From assembly GCA_018433765.1 (NCBI GenBank), contig JAHDQO010000017.1, positions 1-64,000 on the forward strand: a DNA stretch of 64,000 nt. Reading direction: 5' to 3'. This DNA comes from Tissierellales bacterium (GTDB lineage: Bacteria > Bacillota > Clostridia > Tissierellales > Sedimentibacteraceae). Positions 1 to 7,860 of this stretch are shown here, in pieces (the first letter of the stretch is position 1; the number at the start of each line of letters is the position of its first letter). A program made the position numbers and the translations under genes. The notes under the pieces were generated by a model. That model ran no database searches and was not told where the DNA came from. It was given only the letters and a program-made list of their open reading frames with translations.

Positions 1-438
1 GAATTGTGGGAAAAGGCGGTGCTTGAGGCTCAAAAAGAAGGCATTATGGTTATTGATTGTTATACCGGTTTTGTCTTTTCGTCATATTATGACTTAGATG
101 ATAAAGAAAATGTATCTAAATGTATCCCAGGGTATCCAAATAATAATAAAAATTACTATACAGATAAATATTGGAAAAGTGCACTTTTTGCACCAGCTTC
201 ATTCCGAACATTGGCACAAGAATTTATAAAAGGTGATTACCGCTATCGATATGATAGTGTAGGAGGACGGAGCTGGGCTGTTCCGTATGTAGCTGGAGTG
301 CTGGCACTTGGCTGGCAGGTTAATCCTGAATTAGATAGTGAAACAATGAAGGAACTTCTTTTTGAGACAAGCTGGGTTAATGAAGAAGGACTTCATTTCA
401 TAAATCCTCCTGCTTTTATAGAGGCTGTTCAAAACTAA
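1..438 (+). CDS. Subtilisin-like serine protease, C-terminal part (cut by window edge)
   Basis: The frame is open from base 1, so the true start lies outside the window. The visible 145 residues contain GGRSWAVPYVAG, which matches the region around the catalytic serine of family S8 peptidases (usual form GTSMATPHVAG), followed by a typical C-terminal helix. The catalytic Asp and His would lie upstream and cannot be checked. S8 proteases often process leader peptides in RiPP loci. This one ends about 180 bp before the lipoprotein gene of the peptide locus, so a processing role is possible but not shown. A strong terminator follows the stop codon, which separates its transcription from the next gene. 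Confidence 0.75.
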   Translation, partial: ELWEKAVLEAQKEGIMVIDCYTGFVFSSYYDLDDKENVSKCIPGYPNNNKNYYTDKYWKSALFAPASFRTLAQEFIKGDYRYRYDSVGGRSWAVPYVAGVLALGWQVNPELDSETMKELLFETSWVNEEGLHFINPPAFIEAVQN

Positions 439-441
439 CAT

Positions 442-473
442 AAAAATACCTCCTTTAATTAGGGGGTATTTTT
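442..473 (+). terminator. Rho-independent terminator after the S8 protease gene
   Basis: The arms AAAAATACCTCC (442-453) and GGGGGTATTTTT (462-473) pair over 12 positions with one mismatch or wobble, around an 8-nt loop. The 3' arm ends in a run of T. It starts four bases after the stop codon. Confidence 0.8.
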
Positions 474-547
474 ATATAATAATATTAAAATACACTATAA
501 TGTGACTTTATACAAGCTGTAGAGAGATTTTAAATTGCAGTGGTTTG

Positions 548-576
548 TTGCAAATTTTAAAGTATTGTGCTATGGT
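548..576 (+). promoter_or_regulatory. Possible sigma-A promoter for the lipoprotein gene
   Basis: TTGCAA (548-553) and TATGGT (571-576) are separated by 17 bp, in the gap before the lipoprotein start. The -10 box is weak, so this is a suggestion only. Confidence 0.3.
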
Positions 577-620
577 ACTAACATGTGTTACATTAAAATA
601 AAAATAGAAAGGATTAAGTT

Positions 621-1103
621 ATGAGAAAAATTACATTTTGTCTCTTATTTTTTTTGATTTTTCTAGTGGCATGTTCATCAAATAATATAAATAGTAATCC
701 TCAGGATGAAGATGTTTTAAAGGATAATATAGAAAATAATATTACTAAAAAAATCAAAACTTATATTATTAGTGGACAAGAAGATAAGCCAGAAGCACAA
801 AGAATTAATTGGAGTAAAACATTTCTAGATAAAGTTGATATTGAAAGCTTATATGAACAATATATGTCTGATGGTGGTTCTGATGAAGACTTAGAGGACT
901 TTGTGAAGTATATGACTAAAAATGCACCTATTCCTAATGACTGGGAGGAGTTAGTAAAAAAAGATATATATGATACATATGGGGAAAAAGTTGTAAGATT
1001 TGAAAAATTAGAAAATGATTTATACCAAGTATATGTTGAGATAGACGGTGAAGAAGTACCATATGTTGTTGTTTCATCAAGAACTGGGTATTTCCATGGA
1101 TAG
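621..1103 (+). CDS. Small lipoprotein, possible immunity protein of the peptide locus
   Basis: This 160-residue protein has a lipoprotein signal peptide: a charged N-terminus, a hydrophobic stretch of about 14 residues and the lipobox LVAC with Cys18. The rest is hydrophilic and acidic, and I recognise no domain. The start ATG follows GAAAGGATTAAGTT. A relic of a second copy lies at 5745-5777, just upstream of the ABC exporter, so this lipoprotein and that exporter were once neighbours. Small lipoproteins next to ABC transporters often give self-protection in bacteriocin loci; immunity is therefore my inference from context. It could equally be an unrelated surface protein. A terminator lies downstream. 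Confidence 0.6.
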   Translation: MRKITFCLLFFLIFLVACSSNNINSNPQDEDVLKDNIENNITKKIKTYIISGQEDKPEAQRINWSKTFLDKVDIESLYEQYMSDGGSDEDLEDFVKYMTKNAPIPNDWEELVKKDIYDTYGEKVVRFEKLENDLYQVYVEIDGEEVPYVVVSSRTGYFHG

Positions 1104-1159
1104 TCATGACCATAGAAATATGTGATTTTAATTAATGTAGAACAAAATAATAAATGTAA

Positions 1160-1197
1160 AAAAGAAGGCAATATTATAAATTATGTCTTCTTTTTTT
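1160..1197 (+). terminator. Terminator after the lipoprotein gene
   Basis: AAAGAAGGCA and TTATGTCTTC form an imperfect stem followed by seven T. A near copy with better pairing lies at 5778-5813, as part of the duplicated segment. Confidence 0.6.
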
Positions 1198-1279
1198 GTT
1201 AGTACTAACAACTGTAAAGTGTAATAATATCATACAGCATTATAATACATTTTAACATATTTTCATAAAAATAAATTGT

Positions 1280-1308
1280 TTGCATTAATATGTATTAAAT
1301 GATATAAT
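1280..1308 (+). promoter_or_regulatory. Sigma-A promoter, upstream duplicate
   Basis: TTGCAT (1280-1285), a 17-bp spacer and TATAAT (1303-1308). The promoter and its surroundings are duplicated at 5902-5930 in front of the intact ABC exporter gene. Here the gene behind it has decayed. It may now drive the glycosyltransferase operon starting at 1744, with a leader of about 430 bp, since I see no terminator in between. Confidence 0.6.
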
Positions 1309-1378
1309 GTGACATATTTATACAAAAAATGAAATATTGTAATTTGTTAATATACTTTATTTTTATCAGTTTATCAAT

Positions 1379-1640
1379 AAAAAAGAACTTATTATTAGCA
1401 AATGATAAGTAGTTACCGGATTATGATATTGTACAAGCTTGCAAGAATGTATATATCCATGATGATATTATGAATTTACTTAAAAAGTATGATACTTTGT
1501 CATTAGCACAAAAACAAAGACTAGATATATCTAGAGCCTTTCTTGAAGGAATCAAAGGCTATATTATTTGTTAAACCTACCTCTGGACTAGACAATATAT
1601 TTTAATATTATATAAATAGATTTTAAATTAGTAAAATCTA
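1379..1640 (+). pseudogene. Relic of a second ABC exporter gene
   Basis: The segment aligns by eye with bases 7320-7590 of the intact ABC exporter gene at 6015-7760. Long nearly identical blocks include the region after ABC Walker A (GTACAAGCTTGCAAGAA, ATATCCATGATGATATTATG) and the stretch after Walker B (CCTACCTCTGGACTAGACAA). About 1.3 kb of the 5' part is gone, the block encoding the LSxGQ signature region is deleted, and stop codons and frameshifts break the frame. The upstream promoter region matches too, so this is a decayed duplicate and not a chance similarity. Confidence 0.85.
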
Positions 1641-1743
1641 AGGAAATTACAGTAAAAGAGGAATTTTATTTATGTAATTTTTACAGATATTTAATTTTAT
1701 AATTTAGTATGAATTAAATAAATTTTTTATAAGGGTGATGAGG

Positions 1744-2859
1744 ATGAAAATTTTAATTATTGGTAAATATGTTCCTGAAGTGAACATAACATCAAAACAA
1801 AATTATAATTTAGCTAATAAATTAGCTGAAGAAGGTCATAAAGTTTTTGTAGTAACTGATTCTTGGTGTTGTAAAAGTGAAAATATGATGTGTATTGAAG
1901 CTGATGAATTTAAACTTATAAACAATAAACAAATTAAATTACTATCTTTAGATTTTTTACAGATTAAGATGTATGGAAAAGAATCAAAGACTGCTAGACT
2001 AGCTGGGCTAGCATATGAAGTATGTAAAAAGTATGATATTGATTGTATATATGCAAGTAGTATAGACCCATATGGAATAGCAGCTTATATGGTGAAAAAA
2101 ATCATTAAGAAACCGTTGATTTTGAGTAATTTTACCTATGACTTACAATATTCATTAAATGATCCATATTTAAAAGAATATTTAAAAGCAATATTAAAAG
2201 AAATAGATTTTATTATTGGGCATGATTATCAAGAAAAATCATATAAAAGTATTGGACTCAAAAACTTTAAAGAATATGTTCCGATTATTAATACAGTAGA
2301 ATCTAATAATATAAATTATTTTGAGGAAATAAAAATAAACAAAGAGCAACCTTCAATATTATTTTTAGGTAATATAAAAAGGAAAGAAGATTGTAGATAT
2401 TGCGTTAATCAATTGGAAAGTATTCCTCGAAACAGTAATTTAATAATATCTGTATATGGTAAGGGTGCAGATTTATTCAAGAAACTTATAAAACAGAGTA
2501 AGATTAATAAAAATTCTTATTTGATATCGCCTTTATCTCCTTGGAGAGAAAATAATTTAATTAAGAATAGTGATATGGTTATAGATGTTTCAGTATTAAT
2601 TAGAAATATGTATTTTGATTTAAATTCAACATTAAATATATTATCCTCTGGAGGTATACCTTTAATAGATAGAACTACGGAAATGTATTTAAATAGCAAA
2701 TATAATTTTTTGAAATCATATATTGCAATAGATAATTTTACAAAAGATGTGGAAACCAAAGTAAATTCAAGAGAATTTAATCAAATAAAAAGAAGTGTAG
2801 ATTTTAAAGAAAGTATATTTAATTATACAGCTGATGCAATCAAGGAGGTGATAAGGTAA
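1744..2859 (+). CDS. GT-B fold glycosyltransferase of the peptide locus
   Basis: This protein of about 371 residues has the look of a family 4 type glycosyltransferase. The N-terminal Rossmann half begins MKILIIGKYVPE and continues with a helix of the NLANKLAEEGHKV type. The C-terminal half starts near ILFLGNIKRKED and carries a nucleotide-binding style LNILSSGGIPLID segment near the end. I prefer the ATG at 1744, which has AGGGTG six bases upstream, over GTG 1735 or ATG 1738. The stop codon overlaps the start of the radical SAM gene by one base (TAATG), so the two are translationally coupled. This suggests it acts on the peptide product, perhaps on Ser, Thr or Cys of the core. The acceptor is unknown, and a role in cell-surface sugars is the main alternative. 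Confidence 0.7.
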   Translation: MKILIIGKYVPEVNITSKQNYNLANKLAEEGHKVFVVTDSWCCKSENMMCIEADEFKLINNKQIKLLSLDFLQIKMYGKESKTARLAGLAYEVCKKYDIDCIYASSIDPYGIAAYMVKKIIKKPLILSNFTYDLQYSLNDPYLKEYLKAILKEIDFIIGHDYQEKSYKSIGLKNFKEYVPIINTVESNNINYFEEIKINKEQPSILFLGNIKRKEDCRYCVNQLESIPRNSNLIISVYGKGADLFKKLIKQSKINKNSYLISPLSPWRENNLIKNSDMVIDVSVLIRNMYFDLNSTLNILSSGGIPLIDRTTEMYLNSKYNFLKSYIAIDNFTKDVETKVNSREFNQIKRSVDFKESIFNYTADAIKEVIR

Positions 2860-3950
2860 TGGCAGATTTTTCTTACAGTAAACTTTATGGGTTAACTAAT
2901 ACAGATAACATTAAGGGCGCATTAACTTTGCAGTGGCATATAACAGCAGAATGTGATCAGCATTGTAAACACTGTTATATGTATGATTCAAGTACATATT
3001 CTTCGGAGAAAGAAGAACAACTAAGTTTAGAAAACTGTTATAAATTAGTAGATCAGTTTCATGATATGGTAAAGAAATTTGATACATACGGATCAATAAA
3101 TATTACTGGTGGAGATCCAATATTGAGACAAGATTTTTGGAAAATATTAAAATATATTAATACTAAAGATAGAATTCAAATGACTATTTTGGGTAATCCA
3201 TATCATATAACGGATAATGTTGCAAAAAAATTAAAAAAGATGAATGTATATTCATATCAAATTAGCATTGATGGATTAGAAAAAACTCATGATTATTTTA
3301 GAAAAGAAGGTAGTTTCAAGGATTCATTAAGAGCTTTAGAGTGTCTAAATAGGAATGGAATTTATGCTAAAGTAATGTTTACTTTAAGCAAAAGAAATAA
3401 AGAAGAACTTATAGAAGTCTACAAATATTTATCAAAATTTAGTTTTATAGATGGATTTGCTTTTGATAGATTAGTGCCGATTGGTAGTGGCAGTAGTTTG
3501 AATTCTGAGGACTATTTGACTGCTCAAGAGCATAGAGATTTGTTATATAAAATGTATATGTGTGAAATAAATAATGATTCAGGCATGATTCAAACTAGGA
3601 AAGATGAATTATGGAAATTATTGTTATATCAAATGGGAGTTTCAAAACCATTACCTGAAACTAATAATAAAATTTTTTCTGGATGCGGCATAGCTTTCGG
3701 TCTGTTAACAGTACTTGCAGATGGTACTATATATACTTGTAGGAGATTAGATATAGGTATTGGAAAATTTCCACAGAATGATTTATGTAATACAATTATA
3801 AATAGTAAATTATTAAATGACATAATAGAAATTGATAATTATGATAAATGCAGAGAATGTGAATTAGTTTATTTTTGCAGGGGATGTCCAGCAGTTAAAT
3901 ACGGCTATAATAAAGATGTGTTTAAATCTGATCCACATTGTTGGAAATAA
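2859..3950 (+). CDS. Radical SAM/SPASM peptide maturase 1
   Basis: 363 residues. The radical SAM cluster motif CDQHCKHC (Cys32, Cys36, Cys39) binds the [4Fe-4S] cluster that cleaves SAM, and GGDP follows in the SAM-binding region. The C-terminal part has a SPASM-type cysteine pattern: CGIAFG, CRRLD, CRECELVYFCRGCP and a final CWK, which normally holds auxiliary Fe-S clusters. Unlike the other two radical SAM enzymes here it has only about 30 residues before the CX3CX2C motif, so it has no large N-terminal leader-binding domain. It is coupled to the glycosyltransferase upstream. Such enzymes form thioether or carbon-carbon links or epimerise residues; which one applies here cannot be read from sequence. 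Confidence 0.9.
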   Translation: MADFSYSKLYGLTNTDNIKGALTLQWHITAECDQHCKHCYMYDSSTYSSEKEEQLSLENCYKLVDQFHDMVKKFDTYGSINITGGDPILRQDFWKILKYINTKDRIQMTILGNPYHITDNVAKKLKKMNVYSYQISIDGLEKTHDYFRKEGSFKDSLRALECLNRNGIYAKVMFTLSKRNKEELIEVYKYLSKFSFIDGFAFDRLVPIGSGSSLNSEDYLTAQEHRDLLYKMYMCEINNDSGMIQTRKDELWKLLLYQMGVSKPLPETNNKIFSGCGIAFGLLTVLADGTIYTCRRLDIGIGKFPQNDLCNTIINSKLLNDIIEIDNYDKCRECELVYFCRGCPAVKYGYNKDVFKSDPHCWK

Positions 3951-3988
3951 TTATAAATATACAATGATTACAGATAAGGAGGGATTTA

Positions 3989-5077
3989 ATGAAAATACGA
4001 ATAGAAAACAATTTTCATGTAGTTGAATATCTTAATAAATATTATGCAATAGATTGTAGCAGTTTAGATATTTTTGAAGTTAATAATATATTTATAAAAA
4101 TTATTAATTTAATGAATACACTAAATGAAGAAGAAATAATTAGTACATTAAAGAGTGAATATACACTCAATGATATTAAAGATGAGATAAAAAAGGTAAA
4201 AGAGTATTACTTAATAAAATCTAAGGAAGTATTAGAAAATCAAGAAGACATTATATACAAATATATCGGGATTAATGAAATAAAAAAATTTGATTTTAAG
4301 AATATTAGTAATAAATACTTTGATAAGTATATTCTCATGTTAACCGTAGATGATTTTTATGATGAGAATTTAACTAATTTACTTGACAGAACAAATATCT
4401 TTACTTTATTGAATATGGACGAAAAGGATATTGATAACAATTGTATAGCATATAAAAACATAAAACAGTATTTAAAAGTTCGACAGGGTAGATTTAGAAT
4501 TAATATATCAAGTGAAGATTTCGTAAAGTGCTATAGTATTTTAATTAATGAAGGTATTAAAAATTTTGATATACAATTAAAATCAGATTATATTAACAAA
4601 ATTAATGATGAGGAAATTGAAAAGATCCAAGCTCTTTTGATGAAAACCTTTAACACTAAACAAGATCCTTATTTAGCAGTAATTAAAGATATAATAAGGA
4701 TTATAGCTTTTAAATTACATTATAAAAAGGCATGTGAAATTAAGTGTATAGGTAGTAGATTTTGTACAAATACGGACGGTAGTGATGATAGAGTATTATG
4801 TAAACTTAATAAAGTTTATTATAACTTAGGTGTTTTATATGTTGTTAAATACCTTAATTCTCGCCAGAATAATATACATAAAATTCTTATAGAAGACTTA
4901 AATATTTCTTTAACTAATAAAGAAAAAATATTATTAAGTAAATCTTATCATTGGTCTAGAAACTTAGAAGAAATTTATAAAAATTCATTAAAGAATATGT
5001 GTAGAAATAAAGAAAATAATTTAATAACTTTTAGGGATTTAAATAAAAGCAGAATTATAACTGGAGTGAGTTACTAA
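3989..5077 (+). CDS. Radical-SAM-maturase-like protein lacking the CX3CX2C motif
   Basis: This 362-residue protein has no domain that I can name with certainty. Its first 75 residues (FHVVEYLNKYYAIDCSS, then FEVNN) resemble the leader-binding N-terminus of SPASM peptide maturases such as the SCIFF type. There is no radical SAM motif, but a late CEIKCIGSRFC segment recalls SPASM cysteines. A possible role is a leader-binding scaffold or a catalytically dead partner of the true radical SAM enzymes; this is inference. It begins with ATG after ATAAGGAGGG, 38 bp behind maturase 1, and ends 104 bp before precursor A1. Confidence 0.6.
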   Translation: MKIRIENNFHVVEYLNKYYAIDCSSLDIFEVNNIFIKIINLMNTLNEEEIISTLKSEYTLNDIKDEIKKVKEYYLIKSKEVLENQEDIIYKYIGINEIKKFDFKNISNKYFDKYILMLTVDDFYDENLTNLLDRTNIFTLLNMDEKDIDNNCIAYKNIKQYLKVRQGRFRINISSEDFVKCYSILINEGIKNFDIQLKSDYINKINDEEIEKIQALLMKTFNTKQDPYLAVIKDIIRIIAFKLHYKKACEIKCIGSRFCTNTDGSDDRVLCKLNKVYYNLGVLYVVKYLNSRQNNIHKILIEDLNISLTNKEKILLSKSYHWSRNLEEIYKNSLKNMCRNKENNLITFRDLNKSRIITGVSY

Positions 5078-5180
5078 TTCAAAATTTTATAGAAAAAATA
5101 AAATACTGCTATTTTGAGAAGGAAATCTTATTAAGGAATAACATACTAAAAATGTATTAAGTATCTTAGGAGGAACTAAA

Positions 5181-5336
5181 ATGAAATCACTAAATGAATT
5201 GATTTGGAACAATGAAAATTTTAATGATGGTGAAGAGATTACTATAAATGACTATGATCAAGTTATGGTCGCTTTATGTGGCGGCGGTTCAGGAGGCGGT
5301 AGTATTCCTGGATGTGCCTTGCTTTATGTTCGTTAA
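5181..5336 (+). CDS. RiPP precursor peptide A1
   Basis: 51 codons, ATG after TTAGGAGGAACTAAA. The leader begins MKSLNELIWN and is acidic up to about residue 28. The segment MVALCGG marks the start of the core, which is glycine- and serine-rich with Cys33 and Cys45 and a hydrophobic tail (ALLYVR). Three paralogues in this locus share the leader nearly identically and differ mostly in the core, as expected of ribosomally made, modified peptides. A likely product is a loop closed between the two cysteines, or a sulfur-to-alpha-carbon link. The cleavage site is unknown: the GG after the cysteine resembles a double-glycine site, but the local exporter has no C39 protease. Confidence 0.85.
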   Translation: MKSLNELIWNNENFNDGEEITINDYDQVMVALCGGGSGGGSIPGCALLYVR

Positions 5337-5433
5337 AATATATAGTATATAACAATAGTAGATTTTAACATAGGTAACTGCGGAAAATTTTCAAATAATT
5401 TACATACTAAAAAACTAGTAAAGGAGGATAAGG

Positions 5434-5586
5434 ATGAAGTCATTAAATGAATTGATTTGGAACAGTGAAGACTTTAACGATGATGGAGAAATTACTATAA
5501 ACGATACCCATTACCCTATGGTTGCTTTATGTGGTGGTAGTCCATCAGGATGCGGTTGTGGCTGTCTTTTAATTGTTACTAATTAA
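5434..5586 (+). CDS. RiPP precursor peptide A2 (Cys-Gly-Cys-Gly-Cys core)
   Basis: 50 codons, ATG after AAAGGAGGATAAGG. The leader is MKSLNELIWN followed by SEDFNDDGEITIND, and the core starts at MVALCGG. The core differs from the other three: Cys33 plus a tight CGCGC run (Cys40, Cys42, Cys44), then LLIVTN. Four cysteines would allow two links or metal binding. It lies 97 bp after A1 inside the same inverted-repeat cassette, with its own ribosome binding site. Confidence 0.85.
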   Translation: MKSLNELIWNSEDFNDDGEITINDTHYPMVALCGGSPSGCGCGCLLIVTN

Positions 5587-5744
5587 TATATATAGTTTAT
5601 ATATTGTGTAAATTGTAACAAAAGATTTCCTTCTCTTAATAAAATACAATTAATTCTACAATTATTTTATTATTTACTAATATTAAAGAATTTAATGTAT
5701 AGTTATTACAAATATAAAAAATATTTGTATAGCATATTATACAT

Positions 5745-5777
5745 TTTTTTCTAGTAGTATGTTCATCAAATAATATT
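5745..5777 (+). pseudogene. Relic of a second lipoprotein gene
   Basis: CTAGTAGTATGTTCATCAAA and its surroundings copy bases 659-690 of the lipoprotein gene, which encode the lipobox and the residues after it. One substitution changes the codons around it. The rest of the gene is missing, and the copy runs straight into the duplicated terminator at 5778 and the promoter at 5902. Confidence 0.75.
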
Positions 5778-5813
5778 AAGAAGACAATAAATATAAGTTA
5801 TGTCTTCTTTTTT
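5778..5813 (+). terminator. Duplicated terminator before the exporter gene
   Basis: AAGAAGACA (5778-5786) pairs with TGTCTTCTT (5801-5809), followed by more T. It is the better-paired copy of the terminator at 1160-1197, and may end transcripts coming from the precursor cassette. Confidence 0.65.
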
Positions 5814-5901
5814 GTATGTACTAACCTTCAACTGTAAAAGGTGTAATGATATTATATAGCATTATAATACATTTTAACATATTTGCATAAAAATAAAGTG
5901 T

Positions 5902-5930
5902 TTGCATTAATATGTATTAAATGATATAAT
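5902..5930 (+). promoter_or_regulatory. Sigma-A promoter of the exporter/maturase genes
   Basis: TTGCAT (5902-5907), 17-bp spacer, perfect TATAAT (5925-5930), about 85 bp before the exporter start. The same promoter with its flanks is present at 1280-1308. Confidence 0.75.
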
Positions 5931-6014
5931 GTTACATATTTATACAAAAAATGCAATGTTATAACTGTTTAAAAATATTTTATTTTTATATAATTCATTA
6001 ATGTGAGGTATAGT

Positions 6015-7760
6015 ATGAAATCAAAAGCATTTAGTTCAGAAGATGTAAAATTATTAAAGAGAGCATTAACATATAACCTTAAGTTTAAGTGGAGATATAT
6101 ATTTGTTATTTTTACTAATATAGCATTAATAATTATATCTGTTGTAGAACCTTTATTGTATGGGGAACTTATAACAACATTTATTAATAAAAGTCAGTTT
6201 AAACAAATTGTTAACATAGTGTCTTTTTTAATTGTTATATATGTAATAAAAGTAATTATTCAAATAAGTAATAAATATTTAGAACTATATATTAGAAAAA
6301 ACATACTTGAAAATGTAAAATGTACAGTATTCAAAAAAATAACAGGACTGTCATTAAAGCAGTTATATAAAATAAAGTTTGGGAGTTTAACTACATATAT
6401 TCATTCAGATTCTAATGCAATTGTGGAAGTTATAATGAATGATTTTATGAGGGCAATTATAGATGTCCTCACGATTCTTTGTATAGGTTATGTAATTATT
6501 AGGATAAATCTTTTGCTTTTTTTCATGGTTTTATTATCTTTCCCAATAACTTATTGTATATATGTAAAGTATGGAGATAGTTTAAGGAAGAAAAATAGAC
6601 ACCTAAAAAAACTAGAAGACAAATACTTTAATAATATACAACAGTATATTACTGGTATAGAAGAAATAAAGAGCTTTGGAATAATAGATAAAATAAATAG
6701 ACGTTTCTCAATGCTTTTAAATAATATAAAAATAGTTTCAATAAAAATTTCACAATTAAATTTTATGGCAGATAGATTAGCTGGTATAGTTGATTTTATT
6801 ATTCATATAGGATTTATTATCGTAGGAGGATATTTAGTTTTTGTTAATAAATTAGATATTAAATTTTTTATAGCTTTCTCATCTTACTCAAAACTTTTTT
6901 CAAATTCACTATTAAAATTAACTAGGCTAAATTCTAATTTGCAGAGAAAGTTAATATCTCTTAAAAGAGTCTTTGGTTTTCTTGATATTGAATGTAATGA
7001 AGAAGAAGAAATCAAAAAAATAAATATAAATAATGTAAAAGGACATATACAATTTAAAAATGTAAGTTTTTCATATGATGATATTAACTTAAATATCAAA
7101 AATATTAATCTAGATATCCTTCCAAATCAAAAAATAGCTATTATTGGTAAAAGCGGCTCAGGTAAGACTACAATTTTAAAATTATTAATAAATTTATACA
7201 GTCCTTCAGCTGGAAATATACTTGTTGATGATATAGATATCGAGTCTGTCAATAAAGAGAGTCTAAGAAAACAAATTACAATTGTTAGGCAAGAAGCATT
7301 TTTGTTTAATTTATCAATTAAAGAAAATTTATTATTAGTCAATGATAAGTTAACAGATTATGACATTGTACAAGCTTGCAAGAAGGCATATATCCATGAT
7401 GATATTATGAATTTACCTGAAAAGTATGAGACTGTTCTTAAAAATACTGGAGTAAATTTGTCAGTAGGACAAAAACAAAGACTAGCTATTGCTAGAGCTT
7501 TCTTAAAGAAATCAAAAGTTATATTATTTGATGAACCTACCTCTGGACTAGACAATATATCTCAAGATTATATAAATAAAGTTATTGATGAATTAAGTAA
7601 TTATCATACTGTTATCGTAACTGCTCATAGATTAAATATAATTAAGGATTACGATCAAATTATATTAATAGATAAAGGAGAAATTATTGCACAAGGAATT
7701 CATGAAGAGCTTATTAAGGAGAACCTTGTATATAAGCAACTATTTGATTTATGCAGTTAA
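6015..7760 (+). CDS. ABC exporter, fused membrane and ATPase domains
   Basis: 581 residues from the ATG at 6015, which has GAGGT five bases upstream; a GTG at 6003 is a weaker start. The first 320 residues form a six-helix exporter domain and the rest an ATPase with Walker A GKSGSGKT, signature LSVGQKQR, Walker B VILFDEP and the H-loop TAHR. There is no N-terminal C39 peptidase, so it should export peptides without cutting the leader. A decayed duplicate lies at 1379-1640. It is set between precursor cassette A and two maturase genes, so it most likely exports the modified peptides and may also help self-protection. Confidence 0.9.
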   Translation: MKSKAFSSEDVKLLKRALTYNLKFKWRYIFVIFTNIALIIISVVEPLLYGELITTFINKSQFKQIVNIVSFLIVIYVIKVIIQISNKYLELYIRKNILENVKCTVFKKITGLSLKQLYKIKFGSLTTYIHSDSNAIVEVIMNDFMRAIIDVLTILCIGYVIIRINLLLFFMVLLSFPITYCIYVKYGDSLRKKNRHLKKLEDKYFNNIQQYITGIEEIKSFGIIDKINRRFSMLLNNIKIVSIKISQLNFMADRLAGIVDFIIHIGFIIVGGYLVFVNKLDIKFFIAFSSYSKLFSNSLLKLTRLNSNLQRKLISLKRVFGFLDIECNEEEEIKKININNVKGHIQFKNVSFSYDDINLNIKNINLDILPNQKIAIIGKSGSGKTTILKLLINLYSPSAGNILVDDIDIESVNKESLRKQITIVRQEAFLFNLSIKENLLLVNDKLTDYDIVQACKKAYIHDDIMNLPEKYETVLKNTGVNLSVGQKQRLAIARAFLKKSKVILFDEPTSGLDNISQDYINKVIDELSNYHTVIVTAHRLNIIKDYDQIILIDKGEIIAQGIHEELIKENLVYKQLFDLCS

Positions 7761-7860
7761 TATAGTTTTTTTATAAAGGAGGAATTATATAGAAGTAAAA
7801 TTACAAAGATTTGTTTAAAGTAAATATGTTGATCAAATTTTATTACAGGAAGGTGATATT

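Larger units (their letters stand above)
5116..5635. repeat. Inverted-repeat cassette A enclosing two precursor genes
   Basis: GAGAAGGAAATCTT at 5116-5129 is exactly inverted as AAGATTTCCTTCTC at 5622-5635. The enclosed 492 bp holds exactly precursors A1 and A2. The same arms, with one C-to-T change in the right arm, enclose the second precursor pair at 11957-12461. The flanks also match: TTGAGAAGG... on the left, and CTTAATAAAA after the right arm. The unit was therefore probably copied as a whole. As RNA, the arms could also pair and close off the precursor mRNA. Confidence 0.8.

Noticed and set aside
761-1171. A 136-codon frame on the minus strand opposite the lipoprotein gene
   Set aside because: It is the mirror of a well-supported lipoprotein gene with signal peptide, has no ribosome binding site and would run over the terminator.
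6015-7760. Bacteriocin exporter with built-in leader peptidase (C39)
   Set aside because: The protein starts only about 25 residues before its first membrane helix; there is no room for, and no motif of, a C39 domain.
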